Below are positions 34,611-45,239 of a DNA stretch of 64,000 bases, one piece after another. The notes under the pieces were generated by a model. The model made no database searches, had not been told where the DNA came from, and saw nothing but the letters and a program-made list of their open reading frames with translations. Made by a program: the position numbers and the translations under genes. The number at the start of each line of letters is the position of its first letter. Within the stretch, counting starts at the first letter, position 1. This DNA is from Sequoia sempervirens (Eukaryota; Streptophyta; Pinopsida; Cupressales; Cupressaceae), in the NCBI GenBank assembly GCA_007258455.2, contig VDFB02275546.1, positions 246,314 to 310,313 of the forward strand. Direction: 5' to 3'.

Positions 34611-35352
34611 AATATTGGGAGTACGAGGAGTCCCATATTGCTGTAGGCTGTCTGTAGACCCAAAAACAGATTGCCGGGTATCGTGGACTATAAAATAATA
34701 TTATTATTATTATTATTAAGTTAAAGTGTGGAGTCTGCGGAGAGGAGTTGCAGGTGGGAGATACAATAAACAAACAATATTCAGGGGATGGGTGAGTAAC
34801 AATTGGAGATACAATAAACATTTGCAAAGCACTTTGTGTTTTGAAACCTACAAATTTTTAAACACTAAAAATGTAATGAAATGATGTTGTTTCAACTACA
34901 GGCAGAGAAATGTGTAGTTATGAATGTCTTAAAACAAATAGGAGGTTTGAAAAGATGGCGTCTTTTTTAACCTATAGTTTATGGCATAGGGTAACTTTCA
35001 TAGTACACACATTGCTTGCTGTAAGAAATTGCAGGTTACAAAACACACCACACCTTTTACAATGTAGTTCACAACAATCCCAACCCTTGTGGTTTTGATT
35101 TGTGTATATGGAGGTTTGTAATTTGAATAGAAACAACACCATTAATGCTAGTGTAGGGAAAATACAATACAGTTCTCCTTGGTTGAAGATTCAAAACACT
35201 TCAAAACACATGAGTGTTTTGGATACCCTGTCAAATGCGGGTCACAAAACATGTCATGTTTTGAAAGATGCAATTTCTCGTACTAAACATAGTTGTTAAA
35301 TGGTGTTGTTATTTCAAATGTAGACAAACATATGTATAGTTATTGATATCTT

Positions 35353-35712
35353 TGTTGGTGGAAATAAGTATTTTACTTATTACACTTTACTTAAGCTTAC
35401 ATAGGGAATGCATATCATTGTAGTTTGTACTTGTGACACCTAGTATTTGCATCTTGCATCTAGGTTTGTGCATACATTGAGACATGTCATTGCGACAATT
35501 AGGGAAGTGTGTGTAGGAGAAATCCTACTCTTTGTGGGTGATCTAGTTATCACCTTTTTATCTCCACTTATTGTGGCATGATAATTCCACTTTAGGTGGG
35601 TGATCCACCTTTCATGAAATTATCTATTATTTCTTTCTACCTACCCTTGTACATGAATGTGACACTTGTCTCATTCATGGCCCTTCCTTGTGTCCTAACT
35701 TTCCTTTATAAG
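35353..35712 (+). repeat. Copia-4 5' LTR, first part
   Basis: Begins tgttggtggaaataagta, similar to the start of other copia LTRs here (Copia-3 begins TGTTGGTGTAAATAAAG in its own sense). It ends at ataag, where Copia-3 has inserted; the remainder resumes at 46915. About 360 bp of an LTR of about 485 bp. Confidence 0.72.
35705..35712 (+). promoter_or_regulatory. TATA-like element of Copia-4 LTR, split by insertion
   Basis: tttataag lies at the insertion point of Copia-3; its last five bases are the duplicated target. In the uninterrupted LTR it would be followed by caatccttgtaca. It fits an LTR TATA box about 120 bp from the LTR end. Confidence 0.45.
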
Positions 35713-35742
35713 TGTTAGAGCTGAGATATTGCTCTAATACCA

Positions 35743-36136
35743 TGTTAGAATTGATTATGGCTACGAAGATCTTGAGACCAAATGGAAAACACAAAGAGAG
35801 AGAATGAAATGTAACAAGAATAAACTATATTCTTATCAATATGATTCAATGATATGATTGTGATTGTGTACAATGAGAGATACCCCTTGGTTATATAGCC
35901 AAGGTGAGATACAAGATGTCATAGGATTATGACAAGTGTCTCAATAATATGACATGAGACAACTAATCACACTTACCTAGGTTCACATGTGTTACAAGTC
36001 AAAAGATAAGATAACAACTAATGACAACTAACACCTTCTATAAAGATTCCTTCCTAGGACCTAAGTAAACTTAGCATGTGTAAATAAGTCCCCTAGTAAC
36101 GAATTAACTAGGTACAAAACTTTATTTACACCAACA
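35743..36136 (-). repeat. Copia-3 3' LTR
   Basis: 394 bp, direct repeat of 46509-46909. Shares ttcttatcaatatgattcaa, ccttggttatatagccaagg and ttacctaggttcacatgtg. A TATA box (ctatataacc on the minus strand, 35889-35898) is conserved. The run of C at 36137-36143 is the polypurine tract read on the other strand. Confidence 0.92.
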
Positions 36137-36331
36137 CCCCCCCAAGTGCAACTTAGGGAGTAGCAAATTATTATGCAAATGACACAAAAATGGGTCCTAA
36201 CTACTAGACCGTGTTAGGTACCCATGTACATGTAATACAAATGCAATATCTCACAAACAGAGAAAAGGAGAAAACCCAGTAGGACAAACTCCTCCCCAAA
36301 AGAGAGATGAAATACAAAAAATGAAATGCTC

Positions 36332-37130
36332 TCAATAAAGAATGAGAAGGTAAAAACCCCATGTGAGAAAAAAGACCCCCCCATAAGAGAGAAGTAGAAG
36401 AGAGACAAGGCAGCCCCCCCTCAATGTTGAGTCTCCTGCAATGATGGTAGAAGCTCGACATTGAATGTTGAAGATGATCCAATTTCGCTGAACAACGTTC
36501 CTCCCTTTAGGAAGAAACAAAACCATGGATGTATGTAGGATGTCAAGAATATGGATGATGTATGATGTCTTTGAAGCATGCTCAAGTGTCTCCACGTCGA
36601 TGTCGAAAGTTGTCACACTCCAAATAGGCGTTCTAGGCCACACTGCTGAAGAGGAAAATCCAACATCTAGTAGAGATGAATGTAGAACATGATCCAAAGA
36701 CAAAGATATCCCCTCTGAAGAAAAAGAAGTCTCCTTCAAATATTGTCCAAAAGTATCCACATTCATGCCAAACTGCAAAGAATGATCATGTAGAGAATGA
36801 ACAAGAGGGTCAAAGTGTTCCCTCACAACAACTAAAGAAGGATCTTCTCCATCAAAGAGAAGATGAATGCTATCAATGATGTCCCCCAAATCCGCAAGAT
36901 GAGACTCCATAAACAAGTCTAAAATACCTATCAAGAAGTCATCCAAAGTAGCCAAATATGAAAGGCTATGAATATCCTGCTGCACTGAATCACAAGGAGC
37001 CAAAACTATTGAATCACAAGCATCCTCAGTTGCAACAGTAGATGGAGGAGATGAAATGCATGACTCAAGAATTGGATCTGATGTGAGTACTCCCAAGTTC
37101 AAGAAGCCAAATGTCTCCTTTGAATCATTA
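36332..37130 (-). pseudogene. Copia-3 acidic open frame in place of integrase/RT
   Basis: The frame (open from 37309) reads ETFGFLNLGVLTSDPILES, LSYLATLDDFLIGILDLFM and DEDPSL-like acidic stretches, then LPKGRNVVQRNW. The last phrase is the start of copia RT (LPKGRN.VR.KW in Copia-4 at about 63010). Then the LTR follows almost at once. Hence an internal deletion or replacement removed integrase and RT. The acidic part is not recognised; it may be a normal hinge or foreign sequence. Confidence 0.5.
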
Positions 37131-37581
37131 TTTCTTGCTAGAAGTGTGATTAACAACCGAAGGAACAATGTCATCATCAAAAGCAAAATCTGCAAAGGTA
37201 TACAACCGAGATGAATGATCAACCACCCTAGTAGCAATGATCTCTCTAGTCTCCAAGTCTCGAATGATGACTGAATCAGGTGTGAACTCCATAGTCCTCC
37301 CATCTCCACCGTGTGTAATATGATATATGGAAAAAATATTGTTTGTCAAATAAGGAGCACACAAGACATCCTGAAAAGTGTTGTCCCCAAAACTAATAGA
37401 TCCCTTCCCTATTACACTCATGTATGTATTGTTTCCCGTCAAGATAGAAGATATAGTACAAGGTTGAAATGAAGAGAATATAGACTGCGAAGATTCCATA
37501 TGATGAGATGCTCCCGAATCTAGAAGCCATCTCCCTAATCCTAGACCTGAAAGAGCACAAAGAGTTTGACCTTTGTTTCAT
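37128..37581 (-). pseudogene. Copia-3 protease and pre-integrase linker
   Basis: Two overlapping frames. The minus-strand reading includes WLLDSGASHHM-like residues near 37500-37530, then GKGSISFGDNTFQDVLCAPY and NNIFSIYHITH, ending SRLYTFADF. These match the block after the copia protease (V.Y.P.L..NLLSI..IT). A similar block is in Copia-4 (VLYVPNLSTNILSIYQITHH, 61524-61580). Confidence 0.78.
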
Positions 37582-37699
37582 GATGTAGAAGCTTGACCTT
37601 TGTCCTTTTTAGACTGTTTTGAAGTAGAAGGAGAAGAAGATTCAGACATTCTAGAAGTCAAATCAATGTGATTCTTTTTGAGAATATTTTTCAACTCAT

Positions 37700-38002
37700 C
37701 AATATCCTTCTTATAACAATAATGTTCTTTATGTCCATCCTTCTTGCAATATGCACAAGTAGGCCTCTCCTTCTTAGATGATTCCCCTTTAGAAGAGGAT
37801 TTTTTCTTTGCTTGATCTGAATGTGGATTATTCTTTGCTTTCTTATGTTTCTTATTCGATTTTGATTATTTCACCTGACTAACCAACAATGCCTAAGATT
37901 TAGAACTCTTGATGAGACCCATTGAGATAAGCTTTTGTTGCTCATGTATCAACATCTCATAAAATGATGCAAATAAAGGTGTAGTATATGTAGACCCCAT
38001 AG
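37700..38002 (-). pseudogene. Copia-3 gag end with zinc knuckle
   Basis: On the minus strand it reads a Lys/Ser-rich stretch then CAYCKKDGHKEHYCYKKDI near 37700-37755, a CCHC knuckle very like that of Copia-4 (61154-61195). Frames are interrupted. Confidence 0.7.
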
Positions 38003-38497
38003 TCAGTCTATGAGTATGAAAGCTAGAAACAAAAAAGCATAATCAAGACCAAGTTTGTTCATTGTATTGTAGACCAACTGAATGTACTTCTTATCAATTC
38101 CACATGCTTTACATTGCTCTCTTAGATCATTAACCTTTGTGATGTAGTCTTGGATTTTTTCAAAGTTCTTAGGATCAAAACTCAACAGTTCATTATCAAT
38201 TTGATAGCCTCTTACTTCATCTATAGTACCATACAATGTTTTCAATTTGTTCCAAGCTTCATGAGAATTTTTACATGATTCAATTTGAAACAAATCTTGA
38301 GAAACTAGTCTACAAAGACATCCAAGAGCTTTGGTATGTTTAATCATCAATTTTAACTTTTTATCTGCATCTGTAGGTTCAGGTACCTTATCTTCAACAT
38401 ATAGAGTGTGACCTTCTGTCATTAGAATACTCCATGCATTTTGATGCCATGTTGAATAATTATATGATGTGAGCAAAGAAACCTTAGAATGATCCAT
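38003..38497 (-). pseudogene. Copia-3 gag N-terminal region
   Basis: A 164-codon frame from ATG. It reads LTSYNYSTWHQNAWSILMTE, HEAWNKLKTLYG, YQIDNELLSFDPKNFEKIQD and LREQCKACGIDK, the DUF4219/UBN2-type copia gag. It is the closest relative in the window of the Copia-4 gag (LLTAHNYATWKVRAWSKLM, WDKLATLYG). It ends at a stop near 38003, where the family normally continues. Confidence 0.87.
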
Positions 38498-38623
38498 GAA
38501 AACAAGAGAGAAAAAGCAAACAAATCAAAAGAATGCACCAAGAGACCCCCCAAATCAATCAATCAAGAAACCCCCAAGCAATATCTGATTTGACACTTTA
38601 TATTTAGTGCGTTTACAGTTTCT
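38498..38623 (-). other. Copia-3 leader, part next to gag
   Basis: Short stretch between the gag start and the target duplication of the DNA transposon. The remainder of the leader is 46142-46496. Confidence 0.6.
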
Positions 38624-38627
38624 AGAT

Positions 38628-38668
38628 GGGTAAGTGCACATAGTTGAGTCCACAAAATGTGGAAGTTT
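38628..38668 (+). repeat. DNA transposon left terminal inverted repeat
   Basis: Reads gggtaagtgcacatagttga and continues to gtggaag. It pairs with the right end, which in reverse reads gggtgtgtgcaagaagttga through gtggaag. Confidence 0.8.
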
Positions 38669-38704
38669 TTACCTTAACCAAAAAATTGAAATTGACATTG
38701 AGGA

Positions 38705-38940
38705 AACGGGATCCCGATTTTTAAAAATCAGGATCCCATTATGGTTCGGGATCCCGAGCCTGAGACGGAACAGGATCCTACTTTTTAAAAATTGGGATCC
38801 CGTTTCCCATCGGATTTCGAAACTGATGGAAAAGGCACGGGATCCCGATTCTCACGAAACAGGATATCGATTACTAAAAAACGAGATCCCGATTTCTATA
38901 AATCGGGATCCTGTTTTGTAGAAATCGGGATCCCGTTTTA
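38705..38940. repeat. Left subterminal GGGATCCCG palindrome array
   Basis: About ten exact or one-mismatch copies of gggatcccg, spaced 12-35 bp, often followed by atttt or tttt. Each is its own reverse complement, so the sites are orientation-free. Matching array at the other end. Confidence 0.85.
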
Positions 38941-39239
38941 TATTGCTATTTATTTTTAAAAAGAAAAGATTTCACTGCACAGCGGACGAGACCCCGAGTA
39001 TTGGCGACAGCGACCCCCACAATCAGCTACAGGTACCCCCCTACATGCCATTTTTTTGCATTTTTTTATTTTGAATTGAAATTTTGAAGAAAATAAGTGA
39101 ATTTAGCATGTTTTTTTTAAATTTATTTCATGTTTTAAGCATTTTTTTAAAACTGTTATAGTAGAAATGAATAATTGTAAAAATAGATGAAAAAATGCAA
39201 TGAAACTTGAAGGTTTTTTAATAAAAATGAAAAAATGAA

Positions 39240-39600
39240 CCTTGAATTGTGTTTTAGAAACAAAATTTAACTTTTGAAACCTAAATTGTTCGATTAAACC
39301 CAAAAAATTGAATTTGAAAACCCTAATTGAAACAAAACAAAAAAAATTGCATTTCAAAACCCTAGAAATTGAAATGAAATAAAAACATTGCATTTACAAA
39401 TCCAAATCAAGCTTTTTGAAACCCTGAATTCAAATCAAACGAAAAAAATTGAATTTGAAAACCCTAGTTTGAATTGAAATGAAAAAATTGCATTAAAAAC
39501 CCTAATTGTTTAAAATTGAAACCCTAAATTGAATTGGAACAAAGAAATTGTTAAAACCCTAAATTGGAATCGAACAAATCATTTTGATTTTGAAAACTAG
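39240..39600. repeat. Degenerate array around aaaccctaaattgaa
   Basis: Nine or so blocks of aaaccctaa(t)tgaa(t) with spacers of 30-50 bp such as aaaaaattgcattt. The family is loosely periodic and adds no coding capacity. Confidence 0.55.
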
Positions 39601-39869
39601 GTAATTTCGAGCTCAAAAAAATTCATTTGCATTGCTTAATGTTTTAAATTTTATTTGCTTTGTATGGAAAAAATGATATATATTAAACTTTAGTTTCAAT
39701 GTTAAATTATAATTAGATTAGAAATCAATATGTTAAAGAATAGTTAAATTCATAAAGTTTATCTTGATGTTTGTTTGCAAATTTAGTTAGAAAATTTTAA
39801 ATCTAAGCTGTACAATGTCGATTCCAATTGACACTAACTTGCAAGTCTAAATTATGCCAAGGGCCACCC

Positions 39870-41735
39870 AAACTTCAGTAAGTTTGCTAAACCCCTAGAC
39901 CCTAAAGCTGCAAAATCTAAACCCTCAAACACTAAAGCATTTGAAATTTATGAACCCTAGACCCTAATCTTTCATTGGACATACCTAAAATTATGTAGGT
40001 TCAATGTCAAGAATGGGTCTATTTGGTAGATTTATGAAAACTATTTTGAATATCTAGAATGCCATAAAAGTATAATTATAGCAATTCCAATTGGAAACAC
40101 TTGGGTACATATATATCATATGAAATTTAAATCTAGGAAGGTGTCTATTATATAGGAGAGTTGATAATACATGGAAAGAGGTTTGTATGGGAATACATGT
40201 ATTAAGAAAAACATACCACATGACCTCTATAGGATTTTTAAGATGTGATCCTAGATAATAATCCACCCATCCTCAATCATAATGGATTCTAGCAATTAAG
40301 AGATTCAATAACCATAAAATTACCTATATTTTGATACTATATAGATTTATGTGGAAGGATAGAAATGCATCAATAAGGAGACCAAGATGGAACCATTTAA
40401 CACCTACAAGGTACACCTATTACATGGGAAGGAGGAGGTACATGATGATAGTTTGGAGGAACTACATGCTATTATTACAATTTAGAGATAGAAGGATGAT
40501 TCATATAAAAGAAATATAATTAAATATATAATATATTAAATAATATAAATATTTAATATCATAAAATATAATATAAGATTACAATTAAGGATAGGTAATG
40601 TTACAATTTACTTGGGGTTTTAATGAGGATTAGGCTTAATATTCAATTAGGTTTGTAGTAAATAGTTAGGTTACAATTAGGAATATATAATAAATATTAA
40701 TAGAATTATAATACAAATATAAATTAATTTAAATATAATATAATATAGGGATACATTTAAGATTAGGTAAAGGTTATAATTTAATTAAGTTTCAATTAGG
40801 TTTGCAATTCAATTAGGATATGGTTAGGGGTGGGGATCATTTAGCATTCTATTATTGTTGGAGTATGGGTTACATTTAAGATTATTGTTATTTTTGTGAT
40901 ATGTATAGATTGATTCATTTTTAACATGATACTTTTTTTTATTAGAGGGGTAAACACTTTTGACCCGAGCTAGATGGAACCAATGAGGCTATAGTATGAC
41001 TAGAATTTGGACCTCACTAGACATCGAATCCCCTTAAGCAACCATCCTATCACCTTAAATCATAAAATGAACCTTAAGGGGTCCCCAACCATGACAAATT
41101 TCTTAAGGGGATCAAAGAAGTTCTTAAAATTTGGTGAAGTTGCCCAAGGCAACCAAATTTAACAATAATAAGATAGTGCAAGATTATAATATGAATGAGA
41201 TTTCATGATCTAGGTTGGTCAGTTGAAACAAGAGTAGATCTCAATCAACTATTCCACAAGAAAATGTTCTTCACTAACTTGCAAGTTCATTAAATATTCC
41301 AAGGGGAACCAAAACTTTACCCTAAGTTTTGTAAACCCTAAACCCTGAACTCTAAAATCTAAACCCTAAACACTAAACCATTCATTTTGTCCTTAAAGGC
41401 TCTTAATGAAATTTGGTTGCATTGGGAAACTTCACCAAATTTTATTCACTTGAGCCATGTCATTTTCTCCTAGGACCTCACTAGACATAAATCCCCTTAA
41501 GCCATCCTGTCACCCTAAATCGTAATTCGATTTTCTTAAGGGGATCAAAAGTTCTTAAAATTTGGTGATCAAGTTTGCCATCGCAAGTCTAGGTTGGTAA
41601 GTTGAAACAAGAGTAGATCTCAATCAACTATTCCACAAGAAAATGTTCTTCACTAACTTGCAAGTTCATTAAATATTCCAAATTCTAAACCCTAAACCCT
41701 GAACTCTAAATTCTAAAACCTAAACACTAAACCAT
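39870..41735. repeat. Scattered telomere-like CCCTAAA words
   Basis: Three patches (39888-39975, 41330-41385, 41685-41735) of ccctaaa-like repeats with many errors: for example aaaccctaaaccctgaactc. The two later patches belong to a ~373-bp direct repeat (41211-41385 and 41584-41740) just left of the gap. No intact telomere array exists; these are internal to the DNA transposon. Confidence 0.6.
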
Positions 41736-41769
41736 TCATTTTGTCATACCCAGGATCTTAAAGTGAAAT

Positions 41770-41869
41770 NNNNNNNNNNNNNNNNNNNNNNNNNNNNNNN
41801 NNNNNNNNNNNNNNNNNNNNNNNNNNNNNNNNNNNNNNNNNNNNNNNNNNNNNNNNNNNNNNNNNNNNN
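41770..41869. other. Assembly gap, 100 N
   Basis: Exactly 100 N, a conventional placeholder for a gap of unknown size. It lies beside a 373-bp direct repeat, which probably caused the break, so sequence next to it may be misjoined. Confidence 0.98.
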
Positions 41870-41949
41870 AAACATGGTCATAATCTTTAGATGCAAACAC
41901 TTGATCATTTTCTTCAATAGTTCTTTCATATTGATCATGTGTTTTTGCA

Positions 41950-42230
41950 GGTGTCAACGATCTTTGCTCCCATTGTTCAACCCATTATGTATTTTCACAT
42001 GCTTCCCAATCTCACGAGAGATACAAAGGCAAAAACATGCAAGCTCCACTTGTCCAAATAGTCCATGTGCTTGTTGTCCTTTCCCTAAATGAATGCCATT
42101 TAGTAGATCCACTAATTGTTTCACAATCAACTCTAGATACAATGTTCTCTTCTTCCACCAACCAAAAGAATTGATGGTATTAGAGTAATCAAGACAGTGG
42201 GAATGTCTTCTATTGCACCCAATCCACGTC
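41950..42230 (-). pseudogene. Possible end of the DNA transposon transposase
   Basis: The minus-strand frame 41954-42142 and its flanks are open but carry no certain motif (HLGKGQQAHGLFGQVELACF). Its position right after the catalytic-like block suggests the protein tail. The gap prevents following it. Confidence 0.3.
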
Positions 42231-43068
42231 TCATGTGCATTTTAAATTTTCTTGAATCTCGAATTTTAATTGTTCTCTAGCGAGAATTCTTTTGACACAT
42301 GCACCAGCTCCATCATGTTCTCCTTTACCATGCCCGGCTTCAAAAAAACTCCATATATGTTGGACATTAAGTTCCTTGTGAACCCTACTTAACCAATAGA
42401 ACATTCTAGCATTTTTGAACTGCCCCGTACAATTATCTGACCATATGAGGTGTTCTTTCATGTGGATTCCTCTTTCTCTTAAATTTCTATAAAATATACT
42501 AAAACAATATTGAACAAACTCTGATGACTGTAACGGTTGTCACTCAAATAAAAATGATACTCCCTCAAAACTTTTCTTGATTCCTCAGTCTTCATCATGC
42601 ATGTCTATAAACAATATGGACAAACATAGCTACTTGCACTTGAATTATAATATTGAGATTGAATTTCCTCTTGCGGAGCGAGAGTATAATTCTCCTCAAA
42701 ATCAACCACTGAAAGTATAGTACCAATTGGAAATGTGTTTCTACATGCGCGAAATTGGCCATCAAGCCATCGAGCATGTTCAAAGTGCATGGCATATTTT
42801 GGTACAATTTTATTATTAAATTCACTCATAAATGCACGCACACTAACTTTTTTTGTAACTAAATCACAACACTTTCCTTTTTTCCATCTTTTAAAGAATA
42901 CTGAACATTCCTAAATATTTTGACATCTACTAATTGTTGTCCAAAATCATGATCAACACTTTCATGCAAACAAATTCTTAAAAGTGAAAGATTTCCACAG
43001 TTAATGCATTGTCCAGAAATACAAGAACTTAAATAAAATAATTTATCATTAGATTTTTCACAAAACAA
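42231..43068 (-). pseudogene. DNA transposon transposase, catalytic-like region
   Basis: Three minus-strand frames follow one another. 42859-43068 has a Cys cluster (CISGQCINCGN). 42605-42841 reads SEFNNKIVPKYAMHFEHARW and VVDFEENYTLAPQEEIQSQY, where DF.ENY.. could hold a catalytic Asp. 42231-42461 reads HLIWSDNCTGQFKNARMFYW and FFEAGHGKGEHDGAGACVKR. The pair (W)SD.C..QFK and F.A.HGKG..DG.G..VKR is known from a class of eukaryotic DDE transposases and derived proteins, with Asp in WSDNC. Frames are separated by shifts or short introns that I cannot tell apart. Confidence 0.6.
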
Positions 43069-43079
43069 ACCGAAATAAA

Positions 43080-43832
43080 CTAGATCTTATTGCTTGGTGG
43101 CATATCAATACCACAATCCTGTATAATCATGTTAGTATGCAAGGTACAACGTATATATCGAAAAACATCATAAAAATAATGAAATTGATCATGTATTTTA
43201 CAACAACAAGATATTCGTTGTTTATTAATTTTTACATACCAGGGTTTACATTTTTCAAAAGACCTTTGACTTATTTCAATATTACCAGGTAACACTGAAT
43301 CGCTACAAAATTTTCTATAAAATTCAGTTTGTGTTGTATCTAATAGGTGTTTTGGGTGAGGATCGCGAACTTTGGACCCCACCCTTAATTTTAAAACATC
43401 TCTAGCATTAGATGAAACCCTAGTATTATCATGCCAATATTTTTTGATCAAAGATTTAATTTCAACATTCAATTTTATATCAGACCTCGGTAGTCATCCA
43501 CTGAAACTCCAACATTGATTGATAGGATCATTTTCTATACTTTCTCTTCTTTTTGCCGCTCTTAGTAATGTTTTAGGATGTATTTTAAAAACTTCACTAA
43601 TATTGTTTACCATTCTTTTATTTAAAGTTGCTTTGTTAACTATAGCAGTAGTTATAGCTCTTCTTGCTACGTTTTTATCTTTAGATCGACTATTTTTCCC
43701 AATAAATTGAATGGCACTAGCAACAGTAGACATAACATGTTTTAATGATTGATCTTTTCTTTTTGGTTTAACATAAAAGCCTAACCTATTCATTACTTTC
43801 CTCATTTTTTGCATTCTCATCAATTGCATCAT
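43080..43832 (-). pseudogene. DNA transposon transposase, middle region
   Basis: 43494-43832 is highly basic (AKRRESIENDP; RSKDKNVARRAITTAIVNKA), possibly DNA-binding. 43080-43472 reads GSKVRDPHPKHLLDTTQTEF and CEKCKPWYVKINKQRISCCC with several Cys/His, resembling the Cys-rich middle part of HGKG-class transposases. A stop and a shift separate the two frames. Confidence 0.5.
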
Positions 43833-43900
43833 TAATTGACATTGAAATGCAAATTTTTTACAATAAAAGAATTTGGTGTATATTCTATTTGCATGTGTTC

Positions 43901-44695
43901 TTATTTGCCTCCAAGAAATTTAACCAGGAAGATTATCGAAAACACCACTTCCAATTTAAAAAAAGTATTTTCATTAAATTCAACATCACATTCTAGATTT
44001 TCATCTTCATTTTGATCAACAAAATGGTTTTCATTTTCATTTTCATTTTCATCTTCATTTTCATTTTCATTTTCATCTTCATCTTCATTTTCATTTTCAT
44101 TTTCATTTTCATTTTCATTTTCATTTTCATCTTCATTTTCATTTTCATTTTCATTTTCATCTTCATCTTCATTTTCATTTTCATTTTCATTTTCATCAAA
44201 AATACAGGTAAGAAAATGATCATTTTGATTTTTACTTGCAACAAAAGATTTTTCTTTTTTGTTTTCAACAAATTCTATAAAAGGTTTGTCTCTCTGAATA
44301 TAGTCAATGTCAACATCATTAAGTCTAGCATCTTGTAAAACTTCTACATACAAATTTACCATTTCACTAACATGTGGATTTGAAGACATACCTAGATTTG
44401 TGCATATTGAAACATTCTCCATAGCATTCAAAGAGGGATTTGAAGACATAGTAGGACTTATTTGTATAATCATATTCTTCTCCAAATTGACTCCTTGCAA
44501 ATTAACTTCATCTACAACCATGGTATCCTCAATGTTTTCATCTTCAATAGTTGTTGAATTGGTTGCTCCATCATCATTCATTGATTTCATTCTCATTCTT
44601 CTTTGTCTTTGTCTTTGTCTCTCTTTTTCCCTATTTGCTTCAACTTCTTGAGGAGTCAATGTCTTCCTTCTTTTATTACGAGCTTTATCTCCCAT
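43901..44695 (-). CDS. DNA transposon protein, N-terminal part with Glu-Asn repeat
   Basis: A 264-codon frame from the ATG at 44695 (the frame is open to 44716 but starts there with GTG). Residues 1-40 are strongly basic (GDKARNKRRKTLTPQEVEAN, REKERQRQRQRRMRM), a probable nuclear-localisation/DNA-binding head. Residues about 166-227 are an almost pure Glu-Asn(/Asp) repeat encoded by the hexamer GAAAAT. The frame ends near 43901 without a catalytic motif; the rest of the transposase continues in other frames to 42231. This may be the first exon. Confidence 0.55.
   Translation of the reverse strand: MGDKARNKRRKTLTPQEVEANREKERQRQRQRRMRMKSMNDDGATNSTTIEDENIEDTMVVDEVNLQGVNLEKNMIIQISPTMSSNPSLNAMENVSICTNLGMSSNPHVSEMVNLYVEVLQDARLNDVDIDYIQRDKPFIEFVENKKEKSFVASKNQNDHFLTCIFDENENENENEDEDENENENENEDENENENENENENENEDEDENENENEDENENENENHFVDQNEDENLECDVEFNENTFFKLEVVFSIIFLVKFLGGK
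44015..44198. repeat. (TTTTCA)n hexamer microsatellite in coding sequence
   Basis: About 30 units of ttttca with several ttcatc variants. On the minus strand it is GAAAAT/GATGAA, read as Glu-Asn and Asp-Glu. The hexamer length keeps the frame whatever the copy number. Confidence 0.95.
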
Positions 44696-44969
44696 GATTA
44701 TAAAATTCTCAATCACAAATGAATGTTAATAGTGAAATTCTTCAAAATATTCAATCCAAATTGGAAGTTGAATACCTATTAAGACAAAATTCTTCCTCTT
44801 GTGTTCGTCAAAACAAGTAGAAAACTACCACAATTCCACTTTAAAAATGAAGTTCTGACCTATAAATACAATAGCTTATGAAAAATCATTCATTTTTAGT
44901 GCTCTCGGTCGTACATAGAAGTTGCAAACTTCAGAAAAATTGTGCACAGTGAATTTAAATCATATAAAT

Positions 44970-45235
44970 GAGATCCCATTAATAACACGGGATCCCGCTT
45001 CAAATGAATCGGGATCCTGATTATCAAACGGGATCATGTTTATGCATAAGTGGGATCCCGTTCTATAATCAGGATCTCGTTCACCGACTTCGAACGTCGC
45101 AACCGTTGCTTAGTGAACGAGATCCCATTTATGAAATGGGATCCCGTTACGCTGAGAACGGTCGGAATGTGGTTCAAACGTAATGGGATCCCTATTAGTA
45201 AACGAGATCCCGTTTATGAATAAACGGGATCTCTT
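44970..45235. repeat. Right subterminal GGGATCCCG palindrome array
   Basis: About eleven exact or near copies of gggatcccg, mirror partner of the left array. Variants such as gagatcccg and aggatctcg differ by C-to-T/G-to-A changes. Confidence 0.85.
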
Positions 45236-45239
45236 TTTT

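Noticed and set aside
39870..41735. True interstitial telomere
   Set aside because: Only scattered degenerate ccctaaa words; no uninterrupted array, and the region is inside a DNA transposon.
44012..44338. Plus-strand frame of about 50 Phe-Ile pairs
   Set aside because: Shadow of the GAAAAT hexamer repeat that is read as Glu-Asn on the minus strand.
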